Assembly (NCBI GenBank): GCA_041650035.1
Contig: JBAZLY010000027.1
Location: 1-15,976 of the forward strand
Origin: JAQUQI01 sp041650035
GTDB taxonomy: Bacteria > Omnitrophota > Gorgyraeia > JABMRG01
DNA length: 15,976 bases
Direction of reading: 5' to 3'
The notes below the pieces were generated by a model, which saw nothing but the letters and a program-made list of their open reading frames with translations, was not told the origin of the DNA and made no database searches. This document shows, one piece after another, positions 7,058 through 13,529 of the stretch (position 1 is the first letter of the stretch; the number at the start of each line of letters is the position of its first letter). The translations under genes and the position numbers were made by a program.

Positions 7058-7113
7058 GACTGCCTGCAGAAGGCCCGTAAAAGGTCATATCAGGCGGCAG
7101 GGTATTTACGGGT
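7058..7113 (+). promoter_or_regulatory. Possible pseudoknot in the rpsN leader
   Basis: In the 94-base gap after rplE, CCCGTAAA (7074-7081) pairs perfectly with TTTACGGG (7105-7112), with an extra G:U outside. The 23-base loop contains GGCAG (7096-7100), which can pair with CTGCC (7060-7064) upstream, giving an H-type pseudoknot layout (shifted alternative: CCTGC 7063-7067 with GCAGG 7097-7101). It ends about 11 bases before the AGGAG of rpsN. Pseudoknots are a known form of ribosomal-protein autoregulatory site; that role here is inference. Confidence 0.35.
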
Positions 7114-7134
7114 GGAGAAAAACAGGAGCAAAAA

Positions 7135-7320
7135 TTGGCTAAGAAAGCGTTAATTGAGAAGCAAAAGAAAAAGCCCAAGTTCAGTGTGCGTTCTTATAAC
7201 AGGTGTATGCTGTGTGGGAGGCCGCGTGGTTTCATAAGGAGATTCAAGCTTTGCAGGATATGTTTCAGGGAGCTGGCATCGCGCGGGGAGATACCCGGAG
7301 TGACGAAGGCGAGCTGGTAA
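7135..7320 (+). CDS. rpsN: Small-subunit ribosomal protein S14, short zinc type, TTG start
   Basis: S14 is a late-binding protein of the 30S head. This is the short form with a zinc site: C24-x2-C27 and C40-x2-C43 in YNRCMLCGRPRGF and LCRICFRE. At 61 residues it matches the C+ (type Z) family rather than the about 100-residue cysteine-free type. The ending GEIPGVTKASW is invariant. The start is TTG 7135 with AGGAG (7124-7128) six bases upstream; no ATG lies nearby. It sits between rplE and rpsH as usual. Confidence 0.97.
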   Translation: MAKKALIEKQKKKPKFSVRSYNRCMLCGRPRGFIRRFKLCRICFRELASRGEIPGVTKASW

Positions 7321-7368
7321 TACCCGCTACGCGCAAAACTTTAATGTTTGAAATTTTGCCGCGGTATT
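7319..7368 (+). promoter_or_regulatory. Long hairpin between rpsN and rpsH
   Basis: AATACC (7319-7324) pairs with GGTATT (7363-7368), GC (7326-7327, after a bulged C) with GC (7361-7362), and, past an asymmetric internal loop, GCAAAA (7333-7338) with TTTTGC (7354-7359). The apical loop is 15 bases. The stem starts in the rpsN stop codon and ends about 18 bases before the AAGGAG of rpsH. In E. coli S8 represses the spc operon through a hairpin that mimics its 16S site; this hairpin lies just before the S8 gene, but I did not find a convincing match to that site. Confidence 0.45.
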
Positions 7369-7397
7369 GACTACAGATCACAATTAAGGAGTAAATA

Positions 7398-7802
7398 ATG
7401 GCACAGACTGACACAATAGCTGATTTCATCACATGTATAAGGAACGCGTCTTCCGTCAGAAAGGAAAACCTGCAATGCCCTCTTTCCGGTATGCGCAAAT
7501 CCATATGCGAGATTCTGAAGAGAGAGGGATTTATACGCGATTATCGCGTTATTAAGGATGACCGTCAGGGCATGCTGAAGCTTTATCTGAAATACGCTAA
7601 GGACAAAAATAAGACCCCGGCGATCACAAGCCTGGAAAAGATATCCAAGCCCGGCTTGCGCGTTTATCAAAAAACGAAAGACATAACCCAGGTCTTAGGC
7701 GGCAGGGGAATAGCCATAGTATCAACATCAAAAGGGGTATTAACTGATTCTGAATGCAGGGAGTTGAAGATCGGCGGAGAACCGCTCTGCCATATCTGGT
7801 AA
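7398..7802 (+). CDS. rpsH: Small-subunit ribosomal protein S8
   Basis: S8 binds helix 21 of 16S rRNA in the 30S platform and is the translational repressor of the spc operon in E. coli. The 134-residue product has DTIADFITCIRNA at the N-terminus, LKREGFIRDYRVI, a middle with KPGLRVYQK, and the C-terminal GIAIVSTSKGVLTD and IGGEPLCHIW motifs that form the RNA-binding face. Start ATG 7398 follows AAGGAG (7386-7391). A 77-base gap with a long hairpin separates it from rpsN. Confidence 0.97.
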   Translation: MAQTDTIADFITCIRNASSVRKENLQCPLSGMRKSICEILKREGFIRDYRVIKDDRQGMLKLYLKYAKDKNKTPAITSLEKISKPGLRVYQKTKDITQVLGGRGIAIVSTSKGVLTDSECRELKIGGEPLCHIW

Positions 7803-7851
7803 CCACGCTTCACACAAGCGCGATACGGTATTATCACGAAAAGGATGAGAT

Positions 7852-8388
7852 ATGTCACGAATAGGAAAAAGACCTGTTAAAGTGCCTAATGGTGTTAAGG
7901 TTAGCATAAGTCAGGGGTCTGTTACAGTCGAGGGAGGCAAAGGTAAGCTGTCGCTTACAATGCCTGACGGGATAAATGCTGAATATACGGCAAATGAGAT
8001 ACTGCTGAAAAGGGCTTCGGATACGAAAATTCACAGAATGAACCATGGCTTGGCCAGGGCGCTTACAAATAACATGGTCAAGGGTGTTAATGAGGGTTTT
8101 TCAAAAGAGCTGGAGATACAGGGCGTAGGGTTTAAGGCCCAGATGAGCGGTAAAAAGCTTGTCCTGAATCTTGGGTATTCGCATCCGATTGAATATGTTT
8201 TGCCTGACGGTGTCAACATATTGGTGCCTAAGCCAACGCAGATAATCGTGCAGGGAAACGATAAGCAGCTTGTCGGCGAGGTGTCGGCCCAGATAAGGGC
8301 TTTTTACAAACCAGAGCCTTATAAGGGTAAGGGTATAAGGTATGCGGGCGAGCATGTCAGAAAGAAGGCAGGAAAGACCGTTGCGTAA
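7852..8388 (+). CDS. rplF: Large-subunit ribosomal protein L6
   Basis: L6 is built from two similar domains and sits near the factor-binding site and the sarcin-ricin loop. The 178 residues begin MSRIGKRPVKVPNGV, include HGLARALTNNMVKGVNEGF and KELEIQGVGFKAQMSGKKL (start of the second domain), and end with PYKGKGIRYAGEHVRKKAGK, the family signature. ATG 7852 follows AAGGATGAG (7841-7849). The 49-base gap before it has a small hairpin, CGCTT-cacac-AAGCG (7806-7820), without a U-run. Confidence 0.97.
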   Translation: MSRIGKRPVKVPNGVKVSISQGSVTVEGGKGKLSLTMPDGINAEYTANEILLKRASDTKIHRMNHGLARALTNNMVKGVNEGFSKELEIQGVGFKAQMSGKKLVLNLGYSHPIEYVLPDGVNILVPKPTQIIVQGNDKQLVGEVSAQIRAFYKPEPYKGKGIRYAGEHVRKKAGKTVA

Positions 8389-8428
8389 AAGGCCTTTTTA
8401 TATCATAACACATAAGGAATGATGCAAA

Positions 8429-8791
8429 ATGCAAAAAAAACGTATTTTACAAAACCGCTTAAGGCATAAACGTTTGAGGAAGAAAATAATTGGAACTCTG
8501 GAGAAACCGAGGCTGTGCGTTTACAGGTCGCTAAAGCACTTCTCTGCCCAGCTTGTTAATGATGCCGGCTCAAAGACGATAATATCATTGTCCACGTTTG
8601 ATAAAGCTGTAAAATCCAGCATTAAATGCGGTGGCAATGTCTTAGGGGCTGAAAATCTCGGCAGACTTTTTGCCCAGGAGGCTTCTAAAAAAGGCATAAA
8701 GAAGGTTGTCTTCGATAGAGGAGGCAGAAAGTATCATGGCAGGGTCAAGGCCTTCGCGGAGTCGTGTCGCAAAAACGGGTTGGATTTTTAA
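8429..8791 (+). CDS. rplR: Large-subunit ribosomal protein L18
   Basis: L18 binds 5S rRNA together with L5 and attaches it to 23S rRNA. The 120-residue length is usual. It has a basic N-terminus (NRLRHKRLRKKI), then KPRLCVYRSLKHFSAQLVND, GKR-type helix residues NLGRLFAQEASKKGI, and the final KVVFDRGGRKYHGRVKAFAE signature. AAGGAA (8414-8419) lies nine bases before ATG 8429. The 74-base gap to rpsE is AT-rich and includes the inverted repeat AATTAA-tatt-TTAATT (8822-8837). Confidence 0.97.
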   Translation: MQKKRILQNRLRHKRLRKKIIGTLEKPRLCVYRSLKHFSAQLVNDAGSKTIISLSTFDKAVKSSIKCGGNVLGAENLGRLFAQEASKKGIKKVVFDRGGRKYHGRVKAFAESCRKNGLDF

Positions 8792-8865
8792 TCAATATAT
8801 ACGCGGGAAATGCCTTTGTTGAATTAATATTTTAATTACCGTTCGTATTTAGGAGGATAAAGATT

Positions 8866-9453
8866 TTGGCTGACAAAAAGATATCAAAAACCATGAAGCA
8901 GTCCATGCCTAAGGATAGGGCAGGCAGTGATCTGAAAAAGATGATCTCGAAAAATCAGGGCAACGCCGGTAAGGGGCAGACTACCGATGAGATGTTTGAG
9001 AAGGTGTTGTCCATTAACAGGACATCAAAGGTGACGAAGGGTGGCAAGAAGGTCGGATTCAGCGCGCTTGTTGTAGTTGGAGATAGAAGGGGAATGGTGG
9101 GATTTGGTTTTGGCAAGGCCAATGAGGTGTCCGATGCCATAAAAAAAGGCTTAAATGATGCCAGGAAGACTATGTTCAGGATAAACTTGCAGGGGTCTAC
9201 TATACCCCATAAGGTTATAGGTGTCTATGGGGCGGCCAGGGTTCTCTTAAAACCGGCCGGAGAAGGAACAGGCGTGATTGCCGGTGGTGCCACAAGGGCT
9301 ATGTGTGACGCTGCAGGCATCAGGGATATATTGACCAAGTGCCTGGGGTCAAGCAATCCCTTTAATATTGTAAAGGCGACAGCGTGCGGGTTCAAGGAGC
9401 TGATATTAAAGGGTAAAGACCTGCCTGTCCCTGAAAACCTGAATTCAAAATAA
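8866..9453 (+). CDS. rpsE: Small-subunit ribosomal protein S5 with extended N-terminus, TTG start
   Basis: S5 lies by S4 and S8 in the 30S body and acts in decoding accuracy and mRNA unwinding. The core begins at LSINRTSKVTKGGKKVGFSA (about residue 48), followed by VVVGDRRGMVGFGFGKANEV, STIPHKVIG, AARVLLKPAGEGTGVIAGG and ILTKCLGSSNPFNIVKAT. About 33 residues more than the E. coli N-terminus precede this core, rich in Lys, Met and Ser. The start is TTG 8866 with a strong AGGAGG (8851-8856) nine bases upstream; the internal ATG 8992 has no such site, so the extension looks real. Total length is 195. Confidence 0.95.
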   Translation: MADKKISKTMKQSMPKDRAGSDLKKMISKNQGNAGKGQTTDEMFEKVLSINRTSKVTKGGKKVGFSALVVVGDRRGMVGFGFGKANEVSDAIKKGLNDARKTMFRINLQGSTIPHKVIGVYGAARVLLKPAGEGTGVIAGGATRAMCDAAGIRDILTKCLGSSNPFNIVKATACGFKELILKGKDLPVPENLNSK

Positions 9454-9469
9454 AAGAAGAGCGGGAAAA

Positions 9470-9982
9470 ATGACAATTATTGATTATCTGAAGCTGCCTA
9501 AGGGCGCGATCAAGAAGAATAAAAGGAAAGGTCGTGGTCAGGGTTCAGGCCACGGTAAGACAGCATGCCGGGGGCATAAAGGCCAATCGGCAAGGGGTAA
9601 TACAAAGAAATATAAGGGTCTTGAGGGTGGCCAGATGTCGTTGGCCAGGAGATTGCCGAAGAGAGGTTTCACTAATAAATACAGGCGAAATTATCAGATT
9701 GTTCAGATCGACCGCTTGAATGTTTTCTCCGATAAGGATACGGTTAATCCCGGTATTTTAAAAGATAGGCGGTTGATTAAGGACGCAGGTTCCATCATAA
9801 AAATATTAGGTTGCGGTAAGTTGAAAAAACAGCTTGATGTTCATGCCCATGCCTTCAGTCAGCCGGCGAAGGCCGCTATCGAGGCCTTGGGGGGCAAGAC
9901 GGTTTTGTTGGCCAAACCCTCTCCAATAAAGCGCAAGTCATCAAATGCTAAAAGACAAGATCGATCAACTCGCGAATCATAG
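9470..9982 (+). CDS. rplO: Large-subunit ribosomal protein L15
   Basis: L15 is a late-assembly 50S protein with a long basic N-terminal arm. The product shows KKNKRKGRGQGSGHGKTACR and GHKGQSARG in the arm, LEGGQMSLARRLPKRGFTN, then the globular domain with RLNVFSDKD and VHAHAFSQPAKAAIEALGG. Its 170 residues exceed the usual about 145; the extra is a polar tail of about 20 residues after LLAKPSP. It starts 16 bases after rpsE, with no room for rpmD (L30), which is normally between them. The ribosome-binding site is modest (GGGA 9463-9466). Confidence 0.96.
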   Translation: MTIIDYLKLPKGAIKKNKRKGRGQGSGHGKTACRGHKGQSARGNTKKYKGLEGGQMSLARRLPKRGFTNKYRRNYQIVQIDRLNVFSDKDTVNPGILKDRRLIKDAGSIIKILGCGKLKKQLDVHAHAFSQPAKAAIEALGGKTVLLAKPSPIKRKSSNAKRQDRSTRES

Positions 9983-9997
9983 GATTTGAGGTTTATT

Positions 9998-11347
9998 ATG
10001 TTGGCAGCCCTTAGCAATATATTCAAGATACCTGACCTTAGAAAAAAGGTGGTATTGACATTTGCCTTAGTCGCTGTTTACAGGATAGGCGGTTATATAC
10101 CTACGCCGGGCATAGACGGTGCCGCATTGTCAAGGTTCTTTGAAAACATCGCCAGGACATCAGGCGGCACCCTTTTTGGCATTATGGATCTTTTTAGCGG
10201 GGGGGCCATATCAAAACTTACCATATTTGCTCTTGGTATCATGCCTTATATATCGGCCTCAATTATCATGCAGCTTCTTACCACGGTCATACCTTCATTT
10301 GAGAAGCTTGCCAAGGAAGGCGGGGAGGATGGTAGAAAACGTATAACCCAGTATACGCGTTACGGAACTATCGTCCTGGCCATTGTCCAGTCGTTTTTTA
10401 TCAGCCTGTGGGTAGAGAACCCGGCTAATTTTCAGGGTATGCAGATAGTGCAATTTCCTGGCTGGGGTTTCAGATTTTTGACCATATTGACCTTCGCCAG
10501 CGGCACAGCCTTTATCATGTGGCTCGGTGAGCAGATATCCGAATACGGTATAGGTAACGGCATGTCAATACTTATAACCGCCGGTATAATATCCCGATTG
10601 CCTATCGCGATACATCAGCTTGTCATGCTTTTATCGCCATCATCAACCTCGCAGACACAGATAAGTATTTTTAAGCTTTTGTTCATGCTTGTCCTGTTAA
10701 TCGCTGTTATAGCGGCTGTAATAATCATAACACAAGGTCAGAGGAGGATACCTGTCCAATACGCCAAACGTATTATAGGCAGAAAGATATATGGGGGGCA
10801 AAACACGTATATACCCTTCAGGGTAAATCATGCAGGCGTTATACCGATTATTTTCGCGCAATCCCTTTTGATGTTTCCGGCCACAATAGCAGGATTCATA
10901 CCGAACGCTGCTTTTCAAAATGCAGCGAATTTCCTGATTAGACAAAATGTCATTTACAGTATTTTATATTCGCTATTGATTATATTTTTCTGTTATTTTT
11001 ATACGGCGATCACGTTTAATCCTGTTGAGGTATCGGATAATATGAAAAAATACGGCGGGTTTATACCGGGCATAAGGCCCGGAAAGCCCACGGCTCAATA
11101 CTTCGAGCGCATATTGAACAGGGTTACCCTGCCAGGCGCGGTTTTTTTAGCAGTTATAGCTATCCTTCCTGATCTGATCAGCAAGGCCCTTCATATACCG
11201 TATCTGGTGGCCAGCTTTTTTGGGGGTACCGCTATACTTATTACTGTTGGCGTTATGCTTGATACTATGAAACAGGTAGAGTCACAGCTTTTGATGAGGC
11301 ATTACGAAGGATTTCTTAAAAGGGGTAAGATCAGGAGCAGGCGTTGA
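9998..11347 (+). CDS. secY: Preprotein translocase subunit SecY
   Basis: SecY is the channel of the Sec translocon in the inner membrane, for export and membrane insertion of proteins. The 449-residue product has ten hydrophobic segments in the usual order. The first cytoplasmic part has IFKIPDLRKKVVLTFALVAVY and IPTPGID; the plug region is FGIMDLFSGGAISKLTIFALGI; the second has MPYISASIIMQLL; the C5 cytoplasmic loop shows GFIPGIRPGKPTAQY, with the conserved Arg needed for SecA-driven transport. Start ATG 9998 has GAGG (9988-9991) six bases upstream; TTG 9986 is rejected. It overlaps adk by four bases. Confidence 0.97.
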   Translation: MLAALSNIFKIPDLRKKVVLTFALVAVYRIGGYIPTPGIDGAALSRFFENIARTSGGTLFGIMDLFSGGAISKLTIFALGIMPYISASIIMQLLTTVIPSFEKLAKEGGEDGRKRITQYTRYGTIVLAIVQSFFISLWVENPANFQGMQIVQFPGWGFRFLTILTFASGTAFIMWLGEQISEYGIGNGMSILITAGIISRLPIAIHQLVMLLSPSSTSQTQISIFKLLFMLVLLIAVIAAVIIITQGQRRIPVQYAKRIIGRKIYGGQNTYIPFRVNHAGVIPIIFAQSLLMFPATIAGFIPNAAFQNAANFLIRQNVIYSILYSLLIIFFCYFYTAITFNPVEVSDNMKKYGGFIPGIRPGKPTAQYFERILNRVTLPGAVFLAVIAILPDLISKALHIPYLVASFFGGTAILITVGVMLDTMKQVESQLLMRHYEGFLKRGKIRSRR

Positions 11348-12003
11348 GGATAGTTCTATTAGGCCCGCCGGGGGCGGGTAAAGGCACCCAGGCAAAGGTT
11401 CTATCGGGCAAACTTAATCTTGTGCATATTTCGACAGGTGATATATTCAGACAGGCCAAGAAAACCGGCAGTCAGCTTGGCGAAACGCTTGCTGATTATA
11501 TGAACAGGGGCGCGCTTGTGCCTGACGATATTGTCAACCAGGTCGTAATAGAACGTTTGAAACAGGACGATGTAAAGAGCGCGGGTTTTATATTGGACGG
11601 ATATCCGCGCACAGACAATCAGGCCATGGCGCTTGACAAGGCGCTTGATCTTATCGGCATGAGCCTTGATATGGTAATTTATATGAAGACTACCAACGAC
11701 ATAATATTAGCCAGGCTTACCGGCAGAAGGGTATGCAGGAAATGCGGTAATATATTTCATGTGACTAATATTCCCCCCAAAAAAATCGATACGTGTGATT
11801 ACTGCGGCGGAGAACTTTACCAAAGGGATGACGACAAAGAAGAGACTGTCCTCAAAAGGCTTGAGGTGTATGAACAACAGACGCAGGAGCTGATTGAATA
11901 TTACGGTAAACGTGCCATATTGAAAACTGTATCAGGCGATCTTGACGTAAGACAGCTTTACGACGTTCTTTATGAGCTCTTTGGCAGTGAAGGTTTGTTA
12001 TGA
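11344..12003 (+). CDS. adk: Adenylate kinase, zinc-lid type, TTG start
   Basis: Adenylate kinase interconverts ATP + AMP with 2 ADP. The 219-residue protein begins RIVLLGPPGAGKGTQ, with the P-loop at residues 7-15. AMP-binding residues lie in ISTGDIFR and in GFILDGYPRT (family usually GFPRT). The long LID domain carries a zinc site: C131, C134, C151 and C154 in VCRKCGNIFH and DTCDYCGGEL, the form common in Gram-positive and many other bacteria. The start is TTG 11344, overlapping the secY stop (TTGA); AGGAG (11333-11337) is six bases upstream. The secY-adk-map-infA order is widely conserved. Confidence 0.97.
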   Translation: MRIVLLGPPGAGKGTQAKVLSGKLNLVHISTGDIFRQAKKTGSQLGETLADYMNRGALVPDDIVNQVVIERLKQDDVKSAGFILDGYPRTDNQAMALDKALDLIGMSLDMVIYMKTTNDIILARLTGRRVCRKCGNIFHVTNIPPKKIDTCDYCGGELYQRDDDKEETVLKRLEVYEQQTQELIEYYGKRAILKTVSGDLDVRQLYDVLYELFGSEGLL

Positions 12004-12752
12004 TTGAATTGAAATCCCCGCGTCAGCTTGAAGGCATACTAAAGGCCTCGAGGGTGTTGGTAGATGTACTGACAGGGCTTAAGAAAATAGTAACGCCGGG
12101 TATTACCACTCAATATCTGGACCAATGGGCCAGGAGACGCATATTGGATTTGGGGGCTTCCTGCGCGTTTTTAGGTTACAAAGGGTTCCCGAAGACGATA
12201 TGTGCTTCCGTTAACGAAGAGATTGTTCACGGTATACCGGGCATGAGACTTCTTAAAGATGGTGATATAATCAGTCTTGACGCCGGTGTCCGTTTAAACG
12301 GTTTTTTTTCCGATGCGGCTGTAACTATCGCGGTTGGCAATATTACCAATGAAGCAGCGCACCTTATAGAGGTCACAAGAAAGGCCCTCCTGGAGGGGGT
12401 ATGCCGAGCTCTTTGCGGCGGTACGATATCAGATATCTCTTGTGCTGTTGAACGATGCGCTGTTAATAACAAACTGAATGTGGTAAGGGAATTCGTGGGC
12501 CATGGTATAGGATTAAGCCTGCATGAAGACCCGCCGGTTCCTAATTTCGGCAAAAGCGGCTCAAACATCAGGCTGAAAGAAGGTATGGTGCTTGCCATTG
12601 AGCCTATGATAAACGCAGGGAATCCCGGAATTGAGATCTTGCCGGATGGGTGGACAGCAGTTACCAAAGACCGCAGTCTTAGCGCTCATTTTGAACACAC
12701 GGTGGCAATTACAAAAAACGGCCCCAAGATATTTACGGAAGGGATCTTATGA
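12000..12752 (+). CDS. map: Methionine aminopeptidase, type I
   Basis: MetAP removes the initiator Met from nascent proteins at the tunnel exit. The 250-residue product is the short type I form without an N-terminal zinc extension. All five metal ligands are visible: D94 (SLDAGV), D105 (FFSDAA), H168 (VGHGIG), E201 (AIEPM) and E232 (HFEHT). H77 (EEIVHGIPG) is the substrate-side histidine. Start ATG 12000 overlaps the adk stop as ATGA, and AAGG (11990-11993) lies six bases upstream. Its own stop overlaps infA, again as ATGA. Confidence 0.97.
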   Translation: MIELKSPRQLEGILKASRVLVDVLTGLKKIVTPGITTQYLDQWARRRILDLGASCAFLGYKGFPKTICASVNEEIVHGIPGMRLLKDGDIISLDAGVRLNGFFSDAAVTIAVGNITNEAAHLIEVTRKALLEGVCRALCGGTISDISCAVERCAVNNKLNVVREFVGHGIGLSLHEDPPVPNFGKSGSNIRLKEGMVLAIEPMINAGNPGIEILPDGWTAVTKDRSLSAHFEHTVAITKNGPKIFTEGIL

Positions 12753-12964
12753 AAGAAGAGGCCATAGAGGTTGAAGGCACAATAATAGAGGCGTTGCCGA
12801 ATGCCAAATTCAAGGTTGAGCTTGAGAACGGGCACAAGGTCTTGGCCCATGTTTCAGGCAAGATGAGGATGTATTTTATCAGAATATTGCCTGGCGATAA
12901 GGTCAAACTTGAGCTCTCGCCATACGACTTGGCCAAAGGCAGGATCATCTACAGGGAGAAGTAA
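12749..12964 (+). CDS. infA: Translation initiation factor IF-1
   Basis: IF-1 blocks the 30S A site and assists IF2 and IF3 during initiation. The 71-residue protein is a single S1/OB fold. It has EEAIEVEGTIIEALPNAKFK, then VELENGHKVLAHVSGKMR, and the later PGDKVKLELSPYDLAKGRI. ATG 12749 overlaps the map stop by four bases, with AAGG (12739-12742) six bases upstream. rpmJ follows four bases after its stop. The map-infA-rpmJ-rpsM order is the common Gram-positive-like arrangement. Confidence 0.98.
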   Translation: MKEEAIEVEGTIIEALPNAKFKVELENGHKVLAHVSGKMRMYFIRILPGDKVKLELSPYDLAKGRIIYREK

Positions 12965-12968
12965 TATT

Positions 12969-13082
12969 ATGAAGGTTAGGTCATCTGTTAAAAAGATGTG
13001 TTCCGAGTGTAAGGTCATAAAAAGGAATAATGTGGTCAGGGTAATTTGCAAAAATCCTAAGCATAAACAGAGGCAGGGATAA
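12969..13082 (+). CDS. rpmJ: Large-subunit ribosomal protein L36, zinc type
   Basis: L36 is the smallest bacterial ribosomal protein and stabilises the 50S near the factor-binding region. The 37-residue ORF begins MKVRSSVKKMCSECKVIKR and ends KNPKHKQRQG. The zinc ligands are C11, C14, C27 and H32, the C+ form. Length is exactly typical. GGAGAAG lies just upstream in the end of infA. After it comes a 51-base gap with a hairpin ahead of rpsM. The gene is easy to miss because of its size. Confidence 0.97.
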   Translation: MKVRSSVKKMCSECKVIKRNNVVRVICKNPKHKQRQG

Positions 13083-13100
13083 TTTAGGGTAATTTTCGCT

Positions 13101-13126
13101 CTCCCGTATGGGAGTATATGAAGGAG
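13101..13126 (+). promoter_or_regulatory. Hairpin and rpsM Shine-Dalgarno with possible alternative pairing
   Basis: CTCCC (13101-13105) forms a tight hairpin with GGGAG (13110-13114) around a GTAT loop. The same CTCC could instead pair with GGAG (13123-13126) of the rpsM Shine-Dalgarno AAGGAG (13121-13126), hiding it. The site also holds a four-codon reading frame (13118-13132, M-K-E-Q) that ends one base before the rpsM ATG. In E. coli, S4 represses the alpha operon at a pseudoknot at this same junction. The location match is established; the mechanism here is inference. Confidence 0.35.
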
Positions 13127-13133
13127 CAATGAG

Positions 13134-13505
13134 ATGCCGAGAATTTGTGGTGTGGATATACCGAAAGAGAAGAGGATAGAGATTTCATTGACTTATATTT
13201 ATGGTATAGGCAGAACGCTTTCCAATAAGGTTTTGAAAATGGTGCAGATAGATCCAGGTGTGCGCGCCAAGGACCTGACCGAGGAGGAGATTGCCAAGAT
13301 AACCACCGCCATCAATAAGAACTATATTGTTGAAGGCGACTTGAGAAGGGATGTGGCCGCCAACATAAAACGTAATATGGACATAGGCACCTATCGCGGC
13401 CAGAGGCACAAGAAGGGTTTACCGGTCAGAGGTCAGAGTTCCAAGACCAATGCGCGGACACGCAAAGGGCCAAGGCGCACTGTCGGTATAATGAGAAAGA
13501 AATAA
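13134..13505 (+). CDS. rpsM: Small-subunit ribosomal protein S13
   Basis: S13 lies in the 30S head, makes intersubunit bridges and contacts the P-site tRNA with its tail. The 123-residue product starts MPRICGVDIPKEKRIEISL, has the helix-hairpin motif YIYGIGRTLSNKVL, and then NIKRNMDIGTYRGQRHKKGL and GQSSKTNARTRKGPRRTV near the C-terminus. Start ATG 13134 follows AAGGAG (13121-13126), with a hairpin just upstream. It is the first gene of the alpha block and the site of S4 control in E. coli. Confidence 0.97.
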   Translation: MPRICGVDIPKEKRIEISLTYIYGIGRTLSNKVLKMVQIDPGVRAKDLTEEEIAKITTAINKNYIVEGDLRRDVAANIKRNMDIGTYRGQRHKKGLPVRGQSSKTNARTRKGPRRTVGIMRKK

Positions 13506-13529
13506 TACGTAAACATAGGAGAAATAAAA

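Noticed and set aside
8388..8399. AAAAGGCCTTTTT after rplF as a terminator.
   Set aside because: The palindrome has no room for a proper loop over a GC-rich stem, and rplR follows 40 bases on in the same unit.
8819..8851. AT-rich stretch before rpsE (TTGAAT, TATTTA) as a promoter.
   Set aside because: The two boxes are 21 bases apart, too far, and the location is mid-operon. The AATTAA/TTAATT repeat is AT-only and weak.
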